Made by a program: the position numbers and the translations under genes
Source: VRUE01 sp044867925
Lineage (GTDB): Bacteria > Actinomycetota > Thermoleophilia > Solirubrobacterales > 70-9
Direction of reading: 5' to 3'
Length of the DNA stretch: 16,376 bases
NCBI GenBank assembly: GCA_044867925.1
Contig: JBIOVV010000037.1
Location: 1-16,376 of the forward strand
Part shown: in pieces, positions 1 through 6,602 of the stretch
Layout of the letters: the number at the start of each line of letters is the position of its first letter
Position numbering within the stretch: the stretch's first letter is position 1
Notes under the pieces: generated by a model
Seen by the model: the letters and a program-made list of their open reading frames with translations, nothing else
What the model was told of the DNA's origin: nothing
Database searches by the model: none

Positions 1-339
1 GAGGGACTGGCCGAGTGGCTGCACTCCCAGGTCCGCGATGAGCTGGCGATCGGACTGGACCAGGGCCGGCGTTATTCCTGGGGCTACCCGGCCTGTCCCG
101 ATCAGTCGGAGCACACGAAGGTTTGGCGCCTGCTCGACCTCGAATCGATCGGCATGAGCCTCTCCGATGGCTACGCCGTTTCACCCGAGCAGTCGACTGT
201 GGCGATCGTCGCCCACCATCCACAGGCGGTTTATTTCGGTATGAAATCCGGCTTTATCCCGGAGGGAGACGCACCCGACGAACTGATCGCGGGCACCGAG
301 CGAGGTGGGGAACTAACACCCAGCGAGCCCGCAAAGTAG
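1..339 (+). CDS. metH: Cobalamin-dependent methionine synthase, C-terminal activation domain (partial, 5' end outside window)
   Basis: The open frame runs from base 1 to a TAG at 337-339 and gives 112 residues. They match the SAM-binding reactivation domain at the C-terminus of MetH, which binds S-adenosylmethionine for reductive methylation of oxidised cob(II)alamin. Visible landmarks are RRYSWGYPACPD at residues 23-34 (the R-x-x-x-G-Y-P SAM-binding signature), LLDLESIGMSLSD at about 44-56, and SPEQSTVAIVAHHPQAVYF at about 61-79. The RYSxGYPACPD and PEQST wording is typical of actinobacterial and cyanobacterial MetH rather than the RPAPGYPACPD form of E. coli. About 30 residues of poorly conserved tail follow the domain. 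The homocysteine, folate and B12 domains would lie upstream, outside the window, so whether the protein is full length cannot be judged. It is the first gene in the window and converges on the minus-strand gene at 894-1946. Confidence 0.9.
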   Translation, partial: EGLAEWLHSQVRDELAIGLDQGRRYSWGYPACPDQSEHTKVWRLLDLESIGMSLSDGYAVSPEQSTVAIVAHHPQAVYFGMKSGFIPEGDAPDELIAGTERGGELTPSEPAK

Positions 340-359
340 GACGAGTTTTGTCCCTACTT
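334..359 (+). terminator. Weak stem-loop over the metH stop codon
   Basis: AAGTAGG at 334-340 pairs with CCTACTT at 353-359 (7 bp); two further base pairs form after a one-base bulge. The stem includes the metH stop codon. There is no T-run after it, so it is at best a weak or factor-assisted terminator. Confidence 0.25.
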
Positions 360-401
360 GCTGGAAACTTCGCTATTTGCGTTCTATGCTCTATACGCCA
401 T

Positions 402-417
402 GCGGGCTTCGTCCCGC
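402..417. repeat. Small GC hairpin downstream of metH
   Basis: GCGGG at 402-406 and CCCGC at 413-417 form a 5-bp stem around a six-base CTTCGT loop. It lies between metH and the stronger hairpin at 437-474 and may help end metH transcription, but there is no T-run. Confidence 0.3.
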
Positions 418-436
418 GGGCATTGAGTTACGGTTA

Positions 437-474
437 GCGCCGGGGTCCCTCCTCTCACTTGGGGACCCCGGCGC
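437..474. repeat. 13-bp perfect GC-rich inverted repeat (hairpin)
   Basis: GCGCCGGGGTCCC at 437-449 is followed by a 12-base spacer and then its exact reverse complement GGGACCCCGGCGC at 462-474. This is the strongest hairpin in the metH-distal intergenic region. No U-tract follows on either strand, so it is not a classical intrinsic terminator. It could end metH from the plus side, or form the 3' stem of a minus-strand structured RNA (see 437-704). Confidence 0.6.
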
Positions 475-520
475 GACGTCCTCACCGTGGATTTCGAACC
501 CACCTCGCAGATGCGCGGGG

Positions 521-548
521 TGGAACGGAGCCTCTCGGCTCCGTTCCA
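521..548 (-). repeat. 12-bp perfect hairpin with GAGA tetraloop (minus reading)
   Basis: TGGAACGGAGCC at 521-532 pairs perfectly with GGCTCCGTTCCA at 537-548, leaving a four-base loop that reads GAGA on the minus strand (a GNRA tetraloop) and UCUC on the plus strand. An outer 5-bp helix (515-519 with 552-556) extends it across a small internal loop. Confidence 0.6.
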
Positions 549-704
549 GCACCCGCTGCTCGCCCCCCTGCTGACGACGATGGGGGGTCGATCATTGGCT
601 GATCGCCGGTATTCCTGGCCTTTCGAGTAGCCGGGAGAAAGGGTCGTCCGAGTCCGTTCGACCGGCGCCACACGATTGACTGGCTCCCCTTCGTGGCCTC
701 GGGC

Positions 705-893
705 GTGCATTGAATAACAGGCCAGGTTTACACGGTCAAGAGCTACAGATTATTCACACTAAACCCTAATTATTAGCTGCTGCTTGACAGACTTTTTACC
801 TGCAAAATTCAGCAGGACATAGATTCGCGCGCGCGCTTAGGCGCAAGATCCTCAGCAGCAACTGACATTCACCGTACGAGGCACAGGGTCAGG
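705..893. other. AT-richer intergenic stretch without a recognised gene
   Basis: This stretch is clearly more AT-rich than the rest of the window. It contains the palindrome CTAATTATTAG (766-776), a plus-strand TTGACA at 784-789 without a convincing -10, a 5-bp hairpin CCTGC/GCAGG (799-803 with 812-816), and an alternating CG tract at about 826-836 followed by GCGC-TTAG-GCGC. No open frame here has family resemblance. Confidence 0.5.
711..739 (-). promoter_or_regulatory. Possible sigma-70-type promoter reading into 437-704
   Basis: On the minus strand TTGACC (734-739) is separated by 17 bases from TATTCA (711-716), which would place a start near 704. The -35 matches consensus at five of six positions and the -10 at only three of six. 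The only downstream element is the hairpin-rich region, so the site supports an RNA gene there only weakly. Confidence 0.25.
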
Positions 894-1946
894 TTATTGC
901 AGCGATTGGTGAAGGTGCTCGATCAGGTCGTCGGCGATTTTTGGATCTTTTCCACCGAGGCGCAAGCGATCACGATCCCCCTCGAGTATCGCGTTGACCC
1001 ACGCGCCGATCGGGCCGACGGCCCACGTGTGAGGATCCTGGGCGAGACGCGAGCTGCAGGAGACGACTCCTCCTTTCTCGATCTCCACGCAGACCCCCGC
1101 GAGACGGTCATTTGCGTCGTCGGTTCTTGCGATGCCCGTATCGACGGCCAGCAGGCAGGACCCGGAGCGGGTGACCTCGAGGTCCACCAGTGGAACCGAG
1201 AGGAGGAAGGCGGCCTCGATATCGATTCGAGTCAGCGGATCGGTCGCCTCCGCCAGGTGTTCGCACTCGCACCGACCGGCTGCCACCAGGGGAGCGACCC
1301 CCTGACGGGCCCAGTGCGTGACGCCATATGGCCTGGCGCCGCGATCGCGATCCGGACTCGGTTCCACCTGGCGGGCGGCTCGCATCGCGCTGAGTCGGCG
1401 CTCGAGCGCGGGATACGAATGGTCGCCGATCACGCTGCTCAGCTCCGTAAGCGAGAGAGGACGGGCGGCCAGGGCGCGCAGCATCGTCGAGCCCCAGCCC
1501 CCGACCAGCGCCCGGATCGCTCCCTTGGCGGGCTCGCTGCCGAGCGGGATGGGCCCCTGCGGCGCGCGCATCAGCCATCCTTCGACAATTTCGGCGACTG
1601 CCAGCACCCCCTTGCCCACCTCGGTCAGCTCGTTTTCGACCGTGTAGGGCATTCCACCTCTGACCTGGCGTTCGAGCGCGCCGATGCCGCGCAGGTTGCC
1701 GACTTGGCCGCGCAGGGTCGTTTGCGCAGCGCCCCCGAGTCGTTCGCGCAGGTCGGGGAGGCGCAGCGGCCCGTCTGTGTGGGCACGCAGAATCGGAACG
1801 CTCAGCGGGCTCGCGATCAGGGAAAGAACAGTTCCGCCGGCGCGAACCCGGGCAGGCGGAGGCAGGGTGCTGTCGGCAGGCATCGTCGTGGAGCTGTATC
1901 GGTAATGGAACAGTTTTTCAAAGAAAACGCCGTCAGCATTTGCCAC
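894..1946 (-). CDS. Tandem HxlR-type winged-helix transcriptional regulator with C-terminal SCP2-like domain
   Basis: The protein has 350 residues. Residues about 37-125 form an HxlR-like winged helix (GGTVLSLIASPLSVPILRA, then LPDLRERLGG and TTLRGQVGNLRGIGALER). A second copy covers about 140-225 (ALVGGWGSTMLRALAARPLS, ELSSVIGD, ALERRLSAMRAARQVE). Residues about 238-350 have no DNA-binding look and end with VGPIGAWVNAILEGDRDRLRLGG, resembling sterol-carrier-like ligand domains found behind some regulators of this kind; that assignment is tentative. The start is uncertain: GTG at 1946 is used here, but ATG at 1883 (giving MPADSTLPPP) would also keep both domains, and neither has a good Shine-Dalgarno. 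The gene lies 93 bp downstream of fprA on the same strand and could be its last operon member or transcribed alone. Ligand and targets are unknown. Confidence 0.75.
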   Translation of the reverse strand: MANADGVFFEKLFHYRYSSTTMPADSTLPPPARVRAGGTVLSLIASPLSVPILRAHTDGPLRLPDLRERLGGAAQTTLRGQVGNLRGIGALERQVRGGMPYTVENELTEVGKGVLAVAEIVEGWLMRAPQGPIPLGSEPAKGAIRALVGGWGSTMLRALAARPLSLTELSSVIGDHSYPALERRLSAMRAARQVEPSPDRDRGARPYGVTHWARQGVAPLVAAGRCECEHLAEATDPLTRIDIEAAFLLSVPLVDLEVTRSGSCLLAVDTGIARTDDANDRLAGVCVEIEKGGVVSCSSRLAQDPHTWAVGPIGAWVNAILEGDRDRLRLGGKDPKIADDLIEHLHQSLQ

Positions 1947-2039
1947 CCTATTGCAAACGATCGAGCCTCGCCGCCATCAGGCGCCGGTAAGTGAAGACAG
2001 TTGTCGTGGCGGCTCCAGGCCGCCGGCGGGATGGAAGAG

Positions 2040-3446
2040 CTAGCCCGAGATGCGCTCGCCGAGGCTGCCGAGCATCTCCTCGACGCGGACGAACTTGACG
2101 CGTGGACGACCGTGGGGCTCGCCCCGGCCGATCTCGGCCTGATCGATCGTCTGCCAGTCCTCGAAGCTCACGTAGCGCACGCCGCGCTCGGCGAGGAGCG
2201 CCTCGACCGCGCTTGGATCCGTGCTCTCGGGGCTGAGCAAGGCCTGCGACTCGACGTCGGCGAAGAGATGCTGGACCGTCTCCAGCGCGTCCTTCTTGTT
2301 CGTGCCGATCACCCCAGACGGGCCGCGCTTGATCCAGCCGGCCGTGTAGTGACCGACCTTGTGCCCGGAGTCGTGGGAGTCGAGCACCCGGCCGCCGTCG
2401 TTGAGGATCAGCCCGCGCTTTTCGTCGAAGGGGACTCCCTCGATCGGGATACCGGTGTAGCCGACCGAGCGCAGGACGAGACCACACTCGAGCTCTTCGC
2501 GCTCGCCCGAGTCCTTGGCCTTCAGGGTGCCGCCTTCCTCGACCAGTTCGTTACGGCCGATAACGATCTTCTCGACCTTGCCGTCGCCCTGAATCTCCAC
2601 CGGAGAGGCGAGGAAGCGCAGCACGATCCGCTTCGTCCTGCCCTCGGGGGTGCGCCGCGAGAACTCGCGCAGCGTCTCGACGTTGACCCGCGTCGTCTTG
2701 TCGGCCTCGTCGGACTCGAGATAGGAGGCGCTCGCGGGGTCCAGCTCGACCTCGGCCGGATCGACGATCACGTCGGCGTCCTCCATCTCCCCCAGCTCCT
2801 TGATCTCGGGATTGGTGAAGGCGGCCTGCACCGGGCCGCGCCGACCGAGGACGACGATCTCGCGGATCTCGCTGCGATCGAGCAGCTCGATCGCGTGGTC
2901 GGCGGTATCGGTTTGGCGCAGCTCGTGGTCGGTCAGCGCCAGCATGCGGGCGACGTCCATGGCCACGTTGCCGTTGCCGATCACGACCGCCCGCTCACAG
3001 GCGAGGTTGAACTCGTCGTCGGCATAGTCGGGGTGGGCGTTGTACCAACCGACGAAGGCGGTGGCGGCATGGCTGCCGGGCAGCTCTTCGCCGGGGATGC
3101 CGAGCTGGCGGTCGGTCTCGCAACCGACCGTGAAGACGATCGCGTGGTAGAGCCTTTCGAGATCCTCGACCTCGATGTCGTGGCCGACCTTGACGTTGCC
3201 GAAGAAGCGGAAGCCCTCGCGGGCCGCGGTTTTTTCGTAGACCCGGATCACGGACTTGATCTTCGGGTGGTCCGGAGCGACGCCGCCGCGGACGAGGCCG
3301 AAAGGCGTCGGCAGGCGGTCGAAGAGATCGACCTGGGCATGCAGGTCCCCATCCTTGAGGATGTGCTCGGCGGCATAGAAGCCCGAGGGGCCGGCGCCGA
3401 CGATGGCGACGCGCAGCGGACTCTCTTCGGTTCCGATCTTGCTCAT
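2040..3446 (-). CDS. fprA: Ferredoxin/adrenodoxin-type NADP+ reductase (FprA-like)
   Basis: At 468 residues it matches the usual length of mycobacterial FprA and adrenodoxin reductase, flavoproteins that move electrons between NADPH and ferredoxins. Landmarks in order are the FAD-binding GAGPSG at 17-22, PTPFGLVRGGVAPDHPKIK at about 46-64 (family hallmark), NADP-binding IGNGNVAMDVA at about 156-166, GRRG at 201-204 for the NADP 2'-phosphate, LRSVGYTGIPIEGVPFD at about 325-341, and the C-terminal GWIKRGPSGVIGTNKKDA at about 370-387. It starts with ATG (MSKIGTEESPLRVAIVGAG) without an obvious ribosome-binding site. It lies 40 bp downstream of the PAS/zinc-ribbon gene in the hemQ cluster. It could supply reduced ferredoxin for haem or other redox enzymes, but the partner is not shown by sequence. 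Confidence 0.93.
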   Translation of the reverse strand: MSKIGTEESPLRVAIVGAGPSGFYAAEHILKDGDLHAQVDLFDRLPTPFGLVRGGVAPDHPKIKSVIRVYEKTAAREGFRFFGNVKVGHDIEVEDLERLYHAIVFTVGCETDRQLGIPGEELPGSHAATAFVGWYNAHPDYADDEFNLACERAVVIGNGNVAMDVARMLALTDHELRQTDTADHAIELLDRSEIREIVVLGRRGPVQAAFTNPEIKELGEMEDADVIVDPAEVELDPASASYLESDEADKTTRVNVETLREFSRRTPEGRTKRIVLRFLASPVEIQGDGKVEKIVIGRNELVEEGGTLKAKDSGEREELECGLVLRSVGYTGIPIEGVPFDEKRGLILNDGGRVLDSHDSGHKVGHYTAGWIKRGPSGVIGTNKKDALETVQHLFADVESQALLSPESTDPSAVEALLAERGVRYVSFEDWQTIDQAEIGRGEPHGRPRVKFVRVEEMLGSLGERISG

Positions 3447-3486
3447 GGCGAGCGCGAAAGAATAGGGAACTCGGCCCGTCGCGCGT

Positions 3487-4026
3487 CTAGGCGGCGAGCA
3501 GCATCTCGTTGCACTCGGGGCAGATGCCGTGACTGAGCGCCGGCAGCACGGGGCGGTTGAACAGCTGTAAGCGCTTCACCGCCTCCTCGACCTCGACCCA
3601 TTCCCCGTCGACTTCGAAGCGATCGCACCAGCCGCACATCTCCACCGTCTCGTCGCTGCGCGGGGCTCCCGAGTCGAGCAGCGGCTGGGGGGCATCCCGC
3701 TCCTCCTCCGAGCGCAGCCGGGCCGAGAAGAGGACGACCCGTCCGCCCGGCCGGGCGACGATCCGGATGTCCATCTCCCGGCGCACGTCCGGCCCGTCAC
3801 AGCGGAACGGCAACTCGATATCGCCCACCTCGTCGCGGATGCGCCGGAGCAGCAATCGCTGCAGCTTCACCAGCTCCTGGCCTGTCACGTAATCCCAGAG
3901 CGAGCGGCCAAGGCTGCTGCCCGCCTCCGACCAACCGTTCTCCTCGGCAAAGCGGTAGTAGCCGTCGTCGACCCTGATCAGGTGATCGTGCTCGTCGATC
4001 GCGTAGCTGAGCGCTTTTGTGGTCAT
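3487..4026 (-). CDS. PAS-like domain protein with C-terminal CxxC...CxxC zinc-ribbon-like motif
   Basis: The product has 179 residues. Residues about 8-105 look like a PAS-like fold of an uncharacterised family: LIRVDDGYYRFAEENGW, then GRSLWDYVTGQE and ELPFRCDGPDVRREMDI. The C-terminal part carries MCGWCDRF (C131, C134), GEWVEVEEAV and SHGICPECNEML (H166, C169, C172), a conserved tail often seen after sensory domains and suited to binding zinc or another metal. There is no kinase or HTH output domain, so it may work by protein contact. Its ATG overlaps the hemQ TGA (ATGA, 4023-4026), so translation is probably coupled to hemQ. A sensor or accessory factor in haem or redox homeostasis is inference from position only. 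Confidence 0.75.
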   Translation of the reverse strand: MTTKALSYAIDEHDHLIRVDDGYYRFAEENGWSEAGSSLGRSLWDYVTGQELVKLQRLLLRRIRDEVGDIELPFRCDGPDVRREMDIRIVARPGGRVVLFSARLRSEEERDAPQPLLDSGAPRSDETVEMCGWCDRFEVDGEWVEVEEAVKRLQLFNRPVLPALSHGICPECNEMLLAA

Positions 4027-4718
4027 GCTCCTGCGGCGACGGCGCCGGGCACGCCGTCGAGCGCATCCAAGGCCTTGCGCAGCGAGAGAGCCACACAGGT
4101 GAAGATCGGGGTCTCGAGCTCGGTGTACTCGCTCGACTCGGTCGGGCGCAGCTCCTGCACCAAGTCGAGGAACATCCCCGGGTCATCGCCCTCGAAGGCG
4201 ACCACGAACTCCTGGTCGTCGATGCCGAAGGAGTAAGACGTGTTGATCGTGATCTCGGGGTAGCGGCGTCCTACCTCGATGTGGCTTTTCATGATCCGGC
4301 CGCGCTCCTCGGGTGGCAGGCCGTACCAGCGGCGCTGCTTGATCATCGGGTAGAGGAACAGGTACTTGCGTTCGGAGATGCAGATCTCCGGCCGCGCCTG
4401 CTCATCCGAGTAGGGGGAGCGCTTGGTCATCGAGAGGAACGAGTAGGGAGTCTCGGTCCACTTGGCCAGGCCGCTCTGGCCAAGCACGACATGGAACGTG
4501 TGCAGATCGTCGAGGTTGGGGCTCTGGCTGAGCAGGACCAGGTCGACGTCGCCACGCGTTCCTATGGTTGAGTAGGCGCGCAGCGAGCGGTCGAGGGCGA
4601 AGTCCTCGCAGGCGGCGAGGAACTCCTGCTTGTCGGCAGCGCGCTGGGCGGCGTCGAGGCGGCGCCAGGCGGGATCTACCTTGAAGAAAGTGAACTTGGC
4701 GAAAGTGCGGTCGGCCAT
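4023..4718 (-). CDS. hemQ: Coproheme decarboxylase (HemQ, chlorite dismutase family)
   Basis: HemQ (ChdC) performs the last step of the coproporphyrin-dependent haem pathway of Gram-positives: peroxide-dependent decarboxylation of coproheme to haem b. The 231-residue product has the usual length. Visible residues are YPMIK with Y123 (the redox-active tyrosine of the family) and K127, W131, MKSHIEVGRRY with H146 as proximal haem ligand, NTSYSFGIDDQEFVVAFE at 159-176, LRPTESSEYT with R191, and ETPIFT near the end. The chosen ATG gives MADRTFAKFTFFKVDPAWRRL, which fits the family N-terminus. The frame stays open to 4955, but the extra residues are low-complexity and overlap an inverted repeat, so they are rejected. 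It overlaps the next gene by 4 bp. There is no chlorite-specific context, so true chlorite dismutase activity is unlikely. Confidence 0.93.
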   Translation of the reverse strand: MADRTFAKFTFFKVDPAWRRLDAAQRAADKQEFLAACEDFALDRSLRAYSTIGTRGDVDLVLLSQSPNLDDLHTFHVVLGQSGLAKWTETPYSFLSMTKRSPYSDEQARPEICISERKYLFLYPMIKQRRWYGLPPEERGRIMKSHIEVGRRYPEITINTSYSFGIDDQEFVVAFEGDDPGMFLDLVQELRPTESSEYTELETPIFTCVALSLRKALDALDGVPGAVAAGA

Positions 4719-6555
4719 TGGGTTGACGATAGTGGTCGTCTCTCTCTTGGGGGCGGGACTCGGACAGGGGGTTCCGCTTAACTTTTTCGGTGAGGCGCTT
4801 GCGGCTGACCGAGATTCGCCTGCCGAAAAAGTACAAGACGCTCCACCCCCTGCCCGAGTCCCGGTCAATGGGACACGAGCACCATCGCCACGCGTGACGA
4901 TCGCCCTTTTGCCCAGCGACACGAGCTTGGAGCAGCTTGCGAGCGTTCGAGGCATCTCGGCGGGGTTGCTCTCGGCTGGGCTCGGAAGCGTTCCGGCTGA
5001 GCAGACTTATCTCGACATCAGCCAGGGGAACCGGGTGTTCGATTCGCTTTATGGGTCGGAGCTTCCTCGGGATGTGGGGGGTGGGATTTGTGGGCCTGCC
5101 TATTCGAAAGCCGTGACCGAGCGGGCGGAATCGGCTCCGGCGGAGATGGTGCCGGGGTTGCTGGCAGCGACGCTCGCGGAGCATGGACGGAGATGCGAGG
5201 TTCGGCCGGTTGGACTGCCCCGGCTGGCTGAACTGGTTCGCGGGCTCAGGGGAGACGACCTCTTGATCGCGGTCGAGCGGGCGCCGCCGGATGAGAACCG
5301 GGCTCTGGCGGTTGGGGTTGCCGGGAGGGGTTTCGACGGGAACCTGACTTCGGATAGCACTCGCACTGACGGCTACGTGCTTTCGACCGATGTCGCGCCG
5401 ACGGTCTTGCGGCGCTTCGGGATCGCGGTCCCGGCCGAGATGTCGGGGCAACCAATCCGCTCCGAGAGCGCGGTGGATCCGGGGGCGATCGGATCGCTGG
5501 GGGCCCGGATGGCGGTGGTCTCCCAGCGGCGTGGGCCTGTGATCGGGGTGAGTCTGCTGGCCTGGGTGGTGGTCTTCGGCCTGGCGGCGCTGGTCGGGTC
5601 GAGCCGGGTGGAGAGGGTGGCGGTGCGGCTGCTGGGGCTGAGCGTCGTCTACCTGCCGCTGCTGCTGCTCGCCGGGTCGGCGCTCGAGCCGAGCCAGGAG
5701 AGCGAACAGCTGCTGGTGATGTTCGGCGCCCCCCTGCTTGCGGTGCTGACGCTCCTTGCGCTGGGTGGGCTGCGCGCGCTGGCGGTCGCCTCCGGGCTCG
5801 TGGTCGGCGCCTACGCGCTCGACGTGATCGCCGGCTCCCCGCTCACCGCTCTCTCCCTGCTTGGCCCCAACCCCGGGCTCGGGGTGCGCTTCTACGGGAT
5901 CGGCAACGAGCTCGAGGCGCTGCTCGGGGTCCTCGTTGTGGCTGGGACGGGTGCCACCCTGGCCGGCTTCCGGCCGCGACTGGCGCAGCGTCGTGTCGCG
6001 GCGGCCTTCCTCGCCGTCAGCCTCCTCGCCGCGATCGTCTTCGCCGCCGGCCGTTTCGGCGCAGACGTCGGCGCCGCGATCGTGCTGCCCGTCGGCGGCG
6101 CGGTTGCCGCCGCGGCGATTGCCGCGCGGCGGCGACGCACCGCCCTGCTCGCGATCGCGGCCCCGCTGGCGGTCTTGGCCCTGATCGCCCTCGCAGACCT
6201 CGCCTCCGGCGCCAACGCCCACCTGACCCGCTCGGTGCTCGACGCCGGCGGGCTGGGCGACCTCGCCGACGTCGCCCAGCGGCGCCTGCAGCTATCCGCG
6301 CACAGCTTCACCCGCCCGATCGTCCTCCTCTTCCTCCCCGTCGTCGCGGCCCTCGCCGTTCTCGCCTTTCTGCGCCGCGACCGCCTCAGTGACTGGCTGC
6401 GCCCGTTCCCGGCACTGCGCGCGGGCCTGATCGGCGCCCTTGCCGCCACCGCGATCGGCACCCTGGCCAACGACTCCGGCGCCCTCCTGCTCGAGATCGG
6501 CACGGCCTACCTCCTGGTCTTCGTGGCTTACGCGTGGAGCGAGCGATCCGCGTGA
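4705..6555 (+). CDS. Multi-spanning membrane protein with N-terminal alkaline-phosphatase-superfamily-like domain
   Basis: About 616 residues from the start used here. The first half resembles a degenerate alkaline-phosphatase superfamily domain: RVTIALLPSDTSLEQLASV, LLSAGLGSVPAEQTYLDISQG, GDDLLIAVERAP, and DGYVLSTDVAPTVLRRFGI followed by EMSGQPI. Classical metal-binding Asp/His residues are not obvious, so catalysis is doubtful. The second half has about eleven hydrophobic segments (for example LLAWVVVFGLAALVG, VVYLPLLLLAGSAL, LLVMFGAPLLAVLTLLAL) and the conserved-looking GNELEALLGVLVV, GRFGADVGAAI and GTLANDSGALLLEIGT. The start is unsettled. GTG 4705 gives a signal peptide ending ALA/ADRD but overlaps the hemQ start by 14 bp and runs through the inverted repeat; TTG 4681 or 4723 and GTG 4894 are alternatives. 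It lies 47 bp before the glycosyltransferase-flippase gene, suggesting a role in envelope glycoconjugates. Confidence 0.7.
   Translation: MRSAIGLTIVVVSLLGAGLGQGVPLNFFGEALAADRDSPAEKVQDAPPPARVPVNGTRAPSPRVTIALLPSDTSLEQLASVRGISAGLLSAGLGSVPAEQTYLDISQGNRVFDSLYGSELPRDVGGGICGPAYSKAVTERAESAPAEMVPGLLAATLAEHGRRCEVRPVGLPRLAELVRGLRGDDLLIAVERAPPDENRALAVGVAGRGFDGNLTSDSTRTDGYVLSTDVAPTVLRRFGIAVPAEMSGQPIRSESAVDPGAIGSLGARMAVVSQRRGPVIGVSLLAWVVVFGLAALVGSSRVERVAVRLLGLSVVYLPLLLLAGSALEPSQESEQLLVMFGAPLLAVLTLLALGGLRALAVASGLVVGAYALDVIAGSPLTALSLLGPNPGLGVRFYGIGNELEALLGVLVVAGTGATLAGFRPRLAQRRVAAAFLAVSLLAAIVFAAGRFGADVGAAIVLPVGGAVAAAAIAARRRRTALLAIAAPLAVLALIALADLASGANAHLTRSVLDAGGLGDLADVAQRRLQLSAHSFTRPIVLLFLPVVAALAVLAFLRRDRLSDWLRPFPALRAGLIGALAATAIGTLANDSGALLLEIGTAYLLVFVAYAWSERSA
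4754..4863. repeat. Long imperfect inverted repeat between hemQ and the divergent membrane-protein gene
   Basis: Outer arms 4754-4772 and 4845-4863 match at 18 of 19 positions (GGGACTCGG-A-CAGGGGGT against its complement). Inner arms ACTTTTTCGG (4781-4790) and CCGAAAAAGT (4823-4832) match perfectly and continue with AGGCG/CGCCT (4793-4797 and 4817-4821) after a small bulge. The apex loop is about 19 bases. The whole could form one long interrupted hairpin in the hemQ leader RNA or in the 5' part of the divergent gene. It is not a classical terminator site, because both neighbours read away from it. Confidence 0.65.
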
Positions 6556-6602
6556 CATACGCGACAAATCACGGCTGGCGAATCAACTACCCTTCGTGAT
6601 TC

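Larger units (their letters stand above)
437..704 (-). ncRNA. Candidate structured non-coding RNA, family not recognised
   Basis: No credible protein lies here, yet stems follow one another closely: 437-474 (13 bp), 487-503 (5-bp stem with a T-loop-like UUCGAAA when read on minus), 521-548 (12 bp with a GAGA tetraloop on minus, extended by GCGGG/CCCGC at 515-519 and 552-556), 563-587 (CCCCCC/GGGGGG), and 642-663 (GGTCG/CGACC). The GNRA tetraloop and T-loop appear only on the minus strand, so minus transcription is inferred. A possible promoter lies at 711-739. I compared by eye with the signatures of tmRNA, RNase P RNA, SRP RNA, 6S RNA and tRNA and found no match: the acceptor strand that would pair with the T-arm flank is missing. 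Boundaries are guesses. Confidence 0.35.

Noticed and set aside
487..503. tRNA gene call based on the T-arm-like sequence
   Set aside because: No acceptor partner, no D-arm and no 7-base anticodon loop at the right distance could be found on either strand.
784..789. Plus-strand promoter starting with TTGACA
   Set aside because: No acceptable -10 at 16-18 bases and no plus-strand gene downstream before the minus-strand regulator.
826..836. Alternating CG tract as a functional element
   Set aside because: Too short and too easily produced by chance in high-GC DNA to claim Z-DNA or a regulatory role.
897..1994. Plus-strand open frame opposite the tandem winged-helix regulator
   Set aside because: Slightly longer than the minus-strand gene, but it lacks motifs, whereas the minus strand shows two related winged-helix repeats.
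2001..3536. Long plus-strand open frame opposite fprA
   Set aside because: Asp/Leu/Val/Arg-rich shadow with no motif; the minus strand encodes an intact FprA with FAD and NADP motifs.
4023..4718. Chlorite dismutase (perchlorate respiration) function
   Set aside because: The residues and length fit the Gram-positive coproheme decarboxylase branch, and no (per)chlorate reductase genes are nearby.
4719..4955. N-terminal extension of HemQ up to an upstream start
   Set aside because: The extra 79 residues are low-complexity Ser/Ala/Pro/Thr-rich, fall in the inverted repeat and have no counterpart in the family; the ATG at 4718 fits HemQ N-termini.
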